Part shown: positions 50,641 through 61,600 of the stretch, piece after piece
How positions within the stretch are numbered: position 1 is the stretch's first letter
Layout of the letters: the number at the start of each line of letters is the position of its first letter
NCBI GenBank assembly: GCA_013396915.1
Contig: VWZL01004993.1
Location: 656 to 64,655, forward strand
Reading direction: 5' to 3'
From: Stercorarius parasiticus
Lineage: Eukaryota > Chordata > Aves > Charadriiformes > Stercorariidae
DNA length: 64,000 nucleotides
The notes under the pieces: model-generated
Seen by the model: only the letters and a program-made list of their open reading frames with translations
Databases searched by the model: none
Told to the model about the DNA's origin: nothing
Program-made: the position numbers and the translations under genes

Positions 50641-53623
50641 CCTTGCTAAAAGATAAACGGGAACGGGTGCTTTTGTCTGTATTGTCAACTAGAGTTGCAA
50701 CAAACTGTTACACAAATACTTTAATTACCTGCTTCTCCTCCCGCCTCTAAGAGAGATGGGCCAGAGATGCAGATTGGCAGAATTCAAAACACTTTTTCTA
50801 AGAATTGTATAACCATAAAAATACCATTTTCTCCAGCATTTATGTGAAAACCAGTAAAAGCAAAGCTACCTGTGGCAAATACGTCAAAGAAGTGTTATTA
50901 TTCGCAGGCATTTTGAGGGAAATCAGTATCTGTCCAGAATTTGCTTACTTGCTCAACCCTTGACTCTTACAGCCGAAGGTGTCCAGTGTCAGGTGTCAGA
51001 GTTCAAGAGGGTATCGACTGCAACGCATTGTTCAGCACATCATTAATCTCCCAAGGAACTCCATCTGTGGCGCGCAGCCCTGCACACTGGCAGGTGAGCA
51101 GCAGGGGAGAGGAGCTGGTGGGCAGCGCTCGCACACGAGACAACTGGAAGTCTGGGGCAAACAAAATTAAGCAGTGCTCTGACAAGGCTGGGCCGAAAGA
51201 GGGTGCAGGTCGAGGCTAGGTGATGTGGCACAAGCTAATTAAAGCCACCCTGAGGGGCAGGAGGCGAGACCTCTGAACTAGGGGAGGGACCGCTCCTGTC
51301 TCAGTGACCAGCAGTGGTAGGAAGACTTTCACTGACCTTAAAAGGCTTTGAATTTGCCCCTGCATGAGTTATCAAGTCTTGTATTTCCAAAAGCTCCTCA
51401 AAACTGTTTTAGGAAATGACACAGACACTTAACAACTGAAGTCATGCAGGAAGTCGGTGTGAGACCCGGGAAATGACCTCAGAGAAAGGGAGTTATCAAC
51501 CACCATGACAGACCTGGTATCTTGGAGGGCTTAAGGCCGAGGCAGTGCATGTTTTCAGCGTGGTATGTTAATAACAACCAGCACTTCAGCTCCTCTGTTT
51601 CCGATACACTCACCCAAACAAGCCTCCTCCTCCTGCTTTACAAAAAGCCAGGGTCATACGAGGGTGATGCAACTGCCTGACAGCTCAAGCATATGGATTT
51701 AACAATGGGCGCTAGTGACTCCTGGGAGAGGCAGCCTGGAGAGGAGGGTTGTGCGTGGCTGCAGGTGTGCATTACACGGCCTTCAGGGGTGCCAACGTGT
51801 GCGCACAAAGTAGATGGCCAGTTGCCTTCCCACAGATATAGCTAGCCTATAGAAAACCAGTCACTCAGAGTCATGGAGGATCAGGAACTAACCCGTAAGT
51901 TCAGCCCCTGAACTTGTTGACTACCCACAAAATTTGCTCCTAATTCTCTGCGATTCTGGGTAGCTCTCTCAAGACCGACAGCCTTTTCTGATAAACCTTG
52001 TAGCGGAGCCTTTAGCATAGCGCCTGGGCCTCTTACATCACCCTAATTCAAAAGCTAAAGAATAGTGAGACGCCTGCCAACTCACCAAAATAAAAACAGC
52101 AGCAGCAGCAACCCTAGTTACCATTCACTCCCATATATACCACAGCTATGTGCAGAGCACCCTGCAGCTGCTGCTGCCCACGGCGCCCGTGCCCCGTGCA
52201 GACAGCCGGCAGGTAGCGGGCAGGATGGATGCATTGCTGGGCCACCATTCCGTCTGACGCCAAAGGCAGGACCCTGCTCGACTGTGGTCTCTGGGTTTGC
52301 ATGGTCAGATGAGTATACAGTCCTCTGGTAGACAGCAGTCCTCTACATTCCAGCATCATAACAGGATCCTAATTAAGGCTGTAAAAGTAATTGATTTTTT
52401 GATTCCCAGATCCCCACTAATTCACCCATCATAGACTCCTCCTTACTCGTGCGCTCGATGACTGGTTAAGCTTTTTTCCAGCTGAGCGACTGCGGTGGGA
52501 GTCGGAAGGGAGATCCCACCCACAGTGCTAGCTCAGATGAAGAGGGGCCACTGGGGGGGGGTCCATATCTTGCCCGAATAATTATGTAAATGAATTTGAA
52601 GAAGGGATCTATGGGAGAGAGTAAGAAACCTACTCCATAGTTCATAAATTGAAGTACTGAGTCATCCTTGTGAAAAGTGTTGCCTCAAATCTTTAAGCAG
52701 GGTAGAAAATTGAATTTGGTTTTCCAGCTCCTGAGAGAATTTAAAATGATAAGCTATGGACTAAAACCACCGTGGGTCATTTGGCTGAGTACCTTACATT
52801 CCCATCTTTCTTGCAAAGAAAATGGGAAAAACATCTCCCACCCTCCCCAAATACTTTTCTTTAACAGAGTTACTTTTTGGTTACTCTTCTTGTGACTAAA
52901 TATTAACTCAGTTAATATTTAGTAAACTCGGTTTGGAAAAAGTTATGAATGACTATATTACCTCCCACATTTACATTAAGAATGAGGAAATAGATTTGAC
53001 TTTCTGGTTTCTCTAATAAGAAAACTGTTAGCTTGTTGACGTTTTTTTCAAGGAGAAAAATCAGATGGAACAAAATTTAAGCGAAATGAGGTTGTCATTA
53101 ATGGTTCCAGAGAGAGAAAAAAAAAGGCTCTTTCAATAATCTGTAGTACAAGTACACGGTACGGGTATAACTTTAAAAAATTAAGTAAAAGATGTATAAT
53201 CCATACTGGATAACACCAGCAAATACATTTATGTATACATTTGCAGCACAACAGGTGCTCGGTACTAATCAATTGTATCTGAATTTACCACAATGGAAAC
53301 GTTTGAGAATTGTTATTATGATAGCCTGATGCCCAAAGAGAGAAATGTTTTACACCAGAAGAAGGTTACTAATCACAACAAAGCAGACAGCGAAAGACAT
53401 AAGGATATGCTGGACCCTTCTCCCTTATTTATGGGAAAAGGATATGCTCATTAACACTGAGGATTTCTTTTGCCCCAAGCATCTTTCTAGCTTTCTAGAA
53501 ATCTTAACAAGAGGGAATATATTTGTGTATGAAGGTAGACTTAGTTTTGAGTATTCTAATGGTGGGATAATTAACTTCATCCTGAATCACATGTGATGGA
53601 CTGCTTTATCTCCTAAGTTACAG
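50641..53623. other. Unique non-coding DNA, mixed composition
   Basis: Average GC from about 50940 to 52340, with a short (CAG)n at 52098-52111 and a G9 run at 52553-52561. It is AT-rich afterwards. No gene or repeat family recognised. Confidence 0.4.
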
Positions 53624-53753
53624 CAGAGGTTAACACAGAAAGACAGAAAAAAGCCTGTGTAGAAGTAGCCGTGCATTACAAAGCCATACGCTCTAAGGTT
53701 CCTCAAACTGCTAATCCACAAGCATGTAATATGATCTTAGCCCATTTGAAGAG
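53624..53753 (+). other. Candidate internal exon (unsupported by homology)
   Basis: A pyrimidine-rich stretch ends in CAGCAG (acceptor at 53623 or 53626), and a strong GTAAGTA donor follows GAG at 53753. One of the three frames is open from end to end (42 codons, containing ACVEVAVHYKAIRSKV) and the other two contain stops. I recognise no protein. A non-coding exon or chance pairing is as likely. Confidence 0.15.
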
Positions 53754-56700
53754 GTAAGTACTTTACAGGCATTTCATAAGTCTCTCTTCATTCTCAGATA
53801 TTCAGCCTACTCAGTTTTTACAGTCCCTCAGCATCTAGTGAACTTGGAGGGCAGCAGAGCTGTAAGGAAAAAAGGATGTTATCCACGAAGTGGACAGTAT
53901 TACATCCAATAGCCACCATATGGAAACATCAGTCCCCTCCTCTTGTGGGTTTGGGCAAGCTGTAAACCACAACTGGAGAAAAAAAAAGGAAAAAAAAAAA
54001 AAAAGAAAGAAAACATCATATTTGGCAGGCAACCTTTACTGAAGACTGAAATAGTCCAATGCCCGATTCTCAAAGAAAGCAAGTCAGCAAAGTTGCATCG
54101 AGGTGGTATAAACCCAGTAAAGTTCAGTAAGACAGCTCCTCACTGGGTGTAACTTCTCAGAAAAATGGCCCAACATCAGTGTGTCTACTTTTCTTAAGTC
54201 CTCCATCTTACTATGATTTACTCTTGTTTTATTTCGTGCCTGCAGATGCTCAAGGCCCTGTTTTTCTCCCTTGATAAGTTTTTGGAGGAAGGGAAGAAAA
54301 TACACCATTTATCTACCCAGCTATCAAGAGAGACTGCCAGGCTATTATCTGCTGGAACCAGTTAGTCTCATTATGAATGTGCGAGCTTCTACAATAGTTG
54401 ATACATTCTCCAAAAGAAACACTCATTGTCAGATCAACTTCTAGGTCATCAACGCCGGGCTCAGGCATGGCACCAGGTACACAGCAACAAAAGCCCGTCA
54501 GCACTTTGCCCAAATGTGCAGCCAGCACTTTTGCCTCAATGAGTCTTTCCAGTTCCTTCCTGCAGCCCTCGAAAAAAAAGAAAGGCAAAAAAAAAAAAAA
54601 AAAGCAGTCATTGTACAGGCACGGAGAAAAACCACCAGTGCCTAGCACCTGTGCAAGAGCTCAGAGCGCATTATACTTATTCAAGTTTGCAAATAAGGGC
54701 CTCTACTGTGATTCCTGAACAAAAGGAGCTATTAAGATAAGGCGAAAACTCTTGCTCCCTTTCCTGCCAGCTGAGTAGCATCCTTATCCCCCCCTTCCCG
54801 GCATCTCGGGAGCCTCCCTGCCCCCAGCTGGCTCTGCCCTCCGCCCAGGCTGGGGCGAGCTGCTTGGCAGCCCAGGGTTGGAGTTCAACATTTCCTCCCT
54901 TTCTGATCTCATTAGCATGAGATTCAGACAGAGCTGCTCCATTCAGAGCCCTGGCCTCCGCTTGGTTTAGGGGGTCTCTAATTCCTGTTTCTGGCCACCG
55001 TGCAGCCAAAGAGAAAGCAGGGGGTGAAATTATCTGACACTGCTTCTTTCTGAGGGAAACAATGACTGCTGGTAGCCAAGGAAAATGCCACCAGCTATCG
55101 AAGCTCTTATGAAAAATACACGTTGATATTTCGGTAAAGCATCATCCTCAGGAGCTGGTATTTCTCCTCCCAGAACAACTTTATAGGACACAGCAGACCA
55201 CGAAGTAAATTGCAGCCATCCCAGAGTTTCTGTTTCTTCCTAACAAGTTGCAAATAGGTAGAAATGGAGAGAAGGATCGCATGGAGATGATTACAATCCT
55301 TTAAAATCCAAAATCCAATCTCTTACAATGCATGACACTGCCTTTTCCCCACTGGAATGAAAAATCATTCGCAGTGATGTTTTAAAGCATCATATATAGA
55401 TATGCTTTTTTAAATCTATATATATATTTATATAGTATACATATATTTTTAAAGGGATTTACAAACCTCATCTAGTAACCGCTCCTGAAGATTAGTACAT
55501 GACAGCATTTCTCTTTGGAGAAAGAAATGAGGAAATAGAGACATTTATGAAGGTGTGACTCCCCTTTTCTCCCTAGCTGTAAATGAAGTCAGCATCTGGC
55601 TTGGGCATTCTTACATTCCTGTTGTATTTCTAAGATAAGAAAATAGATGATAAAACGGTTATGTGACTGATATGCAGATCTCCTACCCTGCACTGTCTAG
55701 TTCCTGGGAGGTATCTGAGCTAAGAGCTGGAAAGCACAGGTGCTGTGCCCGGCAAGTCAAGGTGTTGCGCACGCGTTTGTCTCCCTCCCCTATTTGGGCT
55801 GCAGATCTGCTCGGGAAGGGACCTTCTCTTAACATGCATACGCCGCCTGACACAGTCAGTGCAGCGAGACTATGTAACATCATTCTGCATTACATTGCCC
55901 TATGTGCCATTAATGCATGATGTTAATATACTCCGTGGACTCTGCTAATGCACTAATGCACTATCCCATGTTACTCATAGGACCTAATTTCTGTTTTTAC
56001 ATAGATAAAAGTCACTTAGTAAGATCAATGTCTTCACATTCTCATCAGGACAGATCTCAGGCATGACAAGTGATTAATATCGCTCAGGCACTTGACCTTC
56101 TTCTTCCTAAAACCATCAGAAATGGATTTATTTTGCTTTGTTGCCCAACCTTTGTTCCCTAAGTCCAATATGATTACCTTTCTTTACCTACGTATGCATA
56201 TCAGTCTTTGGCACTTCCTGTAGGTTCCCCTTGCTTCTTCAGTCCTGCTCATCTTTGAAATATTAGGATTGGCTTTGGAAAGGGGTGTTAGCTTCTAATT
56301 TGGCTTCTCAGAGGAACCGGCCTTGGCCCAGAGAGGGAGCTTCCAAAAGGAAAATGCATTTGCTCCTTAAAATCATGCTACCTCTGTTGCTGCCAGTAAA
56401 CTACCAGTTAGGGCTCTTTTGACTGCCCTTCTTTGCAGAACAGCTGCTTAAAGACTCCAAGAGACCAGAAAAAGGTTAAAAGAAAGTTGCCACACTTCAA
56501 AATGTGTACCTCTATTGGTATACACCCTCCCCCTGCCTTTTGCAGAGGAATTGAGCCCCATTAACATCAACTGTGGGTGTTGAGTGCCCGTGTCCCTGCC
56601 GCAGCCCCTCTTTCCACTCTGCAGCTCCTGATCACATGAAGGTGCAGCTTTTTGCTATTTAAATAGGCTCAATGAGGAACAAGGTAGCTTTCAAGTTTTA

Positions 56701-57780
56701 AACAGAAAAGCAATCTTCAAAGCAGCCCAGAACCTGCTTCAGGTAGGAATGTGAAGGGATGGAATAAAGAGCGTGGGAGGCATGGTATTATTTTGGAAAC
56801 AGGGAAATCCCAATTTTATTAACATCTCTGAAGAATCCAAATCTTTCTGCACCTGGGGTTTTCCCAGGTGGGATGGGGAAATGCATTTTTCCATTTGATA
56901 AATACCTGGATATAGGGCCAAACTGAAGATTTCAGGTAAAACAGAATGTTTCCAGTCTGAAAACTAACTACCTGCTTATGAAATAGATGTGCTTCTTTGG
57001 GAATCATACGCTTCATCACTACACAGTTTTAGGTTTTGCTTTGTCTTTCCCACCAGTGTCACAGGCTTTTCTGTTACATGACTTGCTAGCAAAAAAATAT
57101 TGCAAAACTAGTTTATCATTTGATATTAAGTTACACAAAAACATGAAGTCTGGTGCCTGATGAAGGCTTAAATGATACCTAGGAGTCTCCCATGGTCATG
57201 GTGGAGAGCTCTGGGTCTAGGAGTTCCCGTCCCCTGATTGCCCCCTCTGCACCGACGTATAGGCCAGATGCATCTGACCAGCTGTGCCAAGGCTGGTGGT
57301 CCCTGTGTGGGGCTTGGCTGAGACACACCACCTGGCAGGGGAACTTGGATGCACCCTCAGGTGTTTCCACTGAGGATGGTGGTTCTTCATTTTGCTGATG
57401 CTTCCCAGTGCGTGAAGGGACCCTGAGCAAAAGTGTTTCTCTGAATGTTCACAATATGTTGTAATGTTAACACCCTAAAGCCCATCTTACCTTTCAGGAA
57501 AGGGGACGTAGGCCAAATTGCCTAACTTGTCTCACAGCCTGGAGTAGCACTGCCTGGTCCTTCATGTAGGAGTAAATCAAATAAAAAAAATGAGGGCAAA
57601 GAGTAGGGACTTCCAGAAACGAAGATTTTTAGTTGTAGGAGTCGTTTTACATGTCACCTTCGTACTTACAGCCCATGCCTACAGCACAGCCACCATGCAC
57701 TCACGGTACTAGGTAAATGAAATAAAGCAATAATAACAAATACATGCATTTCAATTACTAAAATGTTCCCATGCACCAGG
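53754..57780. other. Unique non-coding DNA with A-rich runs
   Basis: A-rich tracts lie at 53978-54013 and 54572-54603, and an AT-rich simple stretch at 55395-55452. GC is higher at 54770-55020. The part 54860-55150 has the balanced, motif-rich look of conserved non-coding DNA (CTCATTAGCATGAG, AGACAGAGCTG). No gene or CR1 recognised. Confidence 0.4.
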
Positions 57781-58640
57781 CCACAAGCTTAAAAACTCCA
57801 TCTGTTTATTTAATTGCAGTTTACCGGGATCATGGTAATTAGAGATAAAACAGATCTGTTAGATTATCCAGTTTATTTTACTGCAAGAGCGGTAACTTAA
57901 TAAGACATATTAACATATTAAATTCATCCTGCCCTAGATCTCAGCCAAAATGCTGAAGAGATAAGATACGTTAGTGCAGTTCGCCTTCATAATAAAATGG
58001 TTGATATCTGCTTCATTTTGGCTTGCAGTGCTACCGTGAGTCACGTTAAGAAAAGGCTTCTTTTTTTGTCCTTGTTTTACCTGTAATCTGAGCCTCGCCG
58101 CATTGTTCAGAACCCCTCCTGACCATATTGCTCTGGATGTAATTAACCACGGCGCAGGGCTTTGGATTCCCGATGCAAATAATCTCCTGGAAAGTTACTC
58201 GGGATCGAACTGATATTTCCCAGCGCACTCGCAAGAGTATTTCATTCTGAGCTACAGGTTGCAGCTGGTCTGTCTCTCACTGTGCGCTGCTAAGTGCTTA
58301 GACTGGCACTTTATTATCAGAATAGAACAAATCTAGGCTAATGTGTGTAGTATAAAGAGTCCCAGGGAGCCAGGGCTCCTCATTCTCCAACCATTCTTTC
58401 CAGTTTTTCTGCTGTTGCACTCCGGATAATTGCAGTTTAATTGGGTGACATGAAATGAAAACTGTGTCCACATTATCCAGGATTATCTCTTTTTCCTGAA
58501 GCCTGCCACCAATTGAAAGGAGCCCATTTATCAGTCCAAAGAGCTGTGCTGGGTTGCTTTTACGAGCTGGGAAGAGTGTGAGAACAGGCTGGAAATGGGA
58601 GAAAAGGACTTGACAGCTAAGAAAAATTATTTCAGTTGTT
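57781..58640. promoter_or_regulatory. Candidate conserved non-coding element (enhancer-like)
   Basis: A long stretch with no repeats and unusually dense transcription-factor-type motifs. These include TAATTAG near 57838, AGATAAG at 57960, an exact POU octamer ATGCAAAT at 58173-58180, TAATTAACC near 58141 and several AATTGC/TTAATTG sites around 58430-58442. It retains scattered CG dinucleotides. Such texture is typical of developmental enhancers in gene deserts, but this is inference and conservation cannot be tested here. Confidence 0.3.
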
Positions 58641-61600
58641 TATCACGAGGAAAGTTTATCTGATTCTTTACAAAATGATATGGAGGCTCAGAGTGTCAAG
58701 CCATGAGTAATGAACATTGACCAAGTTTGCTTCCTCAACTTGATGTGCTCAAACACTGCCTCCCTTTTGTGTGGGCACAGATCAACTTTAAAAGCTTCTT
58801 TCAGGCAGCATGAATGCACTTCATTTTACCAAAAAGAACTTTGTATTGATAGCTAGGAAAAAGGAAGGTTGTTTAAAAAGGAAGGGTAGACAATCAGGAC
58901 AAAATGAAGAGCTTTCAGTTTCCATTATGAGCATGTCGCTCTATTCTTCTCAGCTGTTTATACATTCCCAGCACAATAATGCCTCTTTGCAGTAATATGT
59001 TTCCCCTTTTACACTATTCATATTGAAAAAAGCCCTCACATCATGACCACAGTAATAAATACTATAGAAATGTGGGTATAATGTCAATTTGCATTCTGTG
59101 AGAAGATCAAGGTAAACCTAAAGGCCAAAAGAATATTCCACTAATGCTCATTCATCATTCTACAGTTCCAGGTAACAGAAGGACCTTGTCACTACACCGC
59201 ACACCCTTTCAATTGCTAGTGCATCTGTGTGAATATTTTAGCCTAATGCACTGATTGTTAAATAGAAAGAGCAGTCTTTGAAATTGTCTACTGCACTCAA
59301 ATCCCTAGCTGCACAAGGTCTGGGCAGGAGTGGTTTCTATTCAGAAGGAAATAGAAGGCTTTAGTTCAGTAAGCACACTGTGTGTGAAAGCGACTGAGGA
59401 TATTAGGAGTTATTAAATTAAAGTTTGCAAAGAAAAAAAGCTCATGAACTATAAATGGCTACTGTAAATATACTGTAAATACCTCGCGTAGATGAATGAA
59501 ACCACAGTAGCTGTCCAGGCACTTCTGATTATAAATCTAACCGAGAGAAGGGATCGGAATAGGTACATACTAATAAATTTCTCTCTTCCATCACTTATGC
59601 CTCCCTAAATCATTGGTCAGCTGCATTAATTAACACCTACAACGCATCCCTAAACAGAGGCACTCTCACACTCACGCAGAGAGAGGCAGACCGTAGCTGG
59701 CAGTCTGTCCCCCCTGCGTGGACACTGGCTCGGGTCCTGCTCTATATATCCAAAACACTAATGCCAAGGCTGATCCTGAGCCCACGGACCTTCTCTTGTA
59801 TGAGTGGCCCTGGGATCAGCCCACTCCATGTGCCTGTCTGCTGGGTTTTCTCCAAGAAATACAAAGAATATCCAGAGCTTGCACTTCCATTTTTTTAAAA
59901 TACTTCGTTAACTTAAATGTCATGCTTTGGGGCTGAAGCCAATCTCTGACTATTAAAGGAGGGAATGAGACTTAATGCAAGGGACTTTTTATTCTGTATT
60001 TGCCCACTGGGGATTTCTACACATGTCTTTGGGGGTTTGAGTGCCTGCTGTTGCCAGGGATGTGCCGCTGGACAGGTGAAGCTCGGGGCAAGGTCCAGTG
60101 TGATGGTTTGGGTTTGTCCGTTACTGTGCTAAGCGTTAGGGGTTTTGGAAAGGGAGAAATATGAATACTTTAGGATGCCATAGTCAAGGGTTTGTAACAC
60201 TTAAAAAAAAATGGTGAGATGTCATCTAACCTTAATGTAGTCAATCGTACCATGAAATCTGTGTCTGAATGGTGGCTATTCATTTCACGGAAGTCAAACT
60301 ACTCCATATTCAGACACAATCCAGCTAAATTCCTCTATCCCTCTATCCTCTGTCCTAAACCGTTATCCCTTTGGTTTAAATGAAACCTATGAGACGTATA
60401 ATCTATTCTACCTTTTTAGAGGTTAGCTGTGGAGGCAAACCACAAAGGAGCTGGAATTTCACGTGGTACATGGGGGTGCTCAGATATTTACTAAAAAACT
60501 GTCACTGGGCAAACATTTTGACAATTAGGAACATAACGTTCATACCCCTGCAGAATGTATTTTTAATGTTCATGGATTGCAGTTTGACAGTTTGTGGCAG
60601 GTAGAATCCATTTCTGTGTATATGCTAAGCATTCAAAAAAAAAAAAAAATCCATACCAAAATCCCCAAAACACTGAGAAGCCAAATAATTCACTTCTTAT
60701 TATACCATATAGCCAAATACAGGAAGGTGAAGCTTGTCTTTACCCTTTGCAAATGAACACCTCCATGGCTGGGAAGAGTGGAGAACGTTTGTCAAGGCTG
60801 GATATTGTATATCTCCCAAGCAACATTCTCTTCTTGTGAACAGCAGATTATAAGAGTTACTCCCTCCTGCTGGTCTGTGACTGACCACTTTTTTTTGTTT
60901 TAAAGATCTGCGCGAATTGTTTGTAACTCGAAACTGTATTATAATTTATCTTCTCTTTATGTATCCATGTTTTCCATACCCGGGAATCATGGAGGTCAGA
61001 GCAATAGTCCCCCAGCTCAGGACTCACAGCAGTTTTTTTCTGAGCCACGAGGAATTAAAAAGAGAAAGCTGAAGCCAACAGGGGAAACAAAATACAGTAT
61101 TGCCATTAGCAGGTTGTTCCTTACAGGCCAGGGAGGGTTAGGGGCTGCTCAAAGTCATAACTGCTGGGTTTTTTCCCTCATCTTTGTATCTGCCAGCAAG
61201 TGCCTGGCTGTGGAAATGCCATCGGAAGGGGGTCATTAACTTTCACAGCTGATGAGTGTGTAGGGAGGCTGAGCTGACTCCCCTTTACAAAGCCTGCAGG
61301 GACACATAGGTGATGAATGCTACAGCAACAGGACAGGACACCAGGAGACCCAGGAATGTGGCCCAGGAGCCTACATGCTGCTTTAATACAAAGGGTACGT
61401 GAAGCCCATTGACTCCTGTGTGTGACAATGTGGACGGGATATTTGCACTGTTGCGATGATTTTTGTCAGTATTTTTTTTTTTTTTTTTGTTATCAAGGTA
61501 TGCAGCCTGTTATATGATCAGTGATGGGAATTTTACTTTGTTTATTTATATGTTTAGCTAAAAGCCAGGCCAGCGAGACGCCATTGCGTTTCTCTCATGT

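Noticed and set aside
53978..54013. A-rich tract as a processed-pseudogene poly(A) tail
   Set aside because: No coding remnant lies immediately upstream on the plus strand, and a similar A-rich tract occurs at 54572-54603. Simple repeat is the better explanation.
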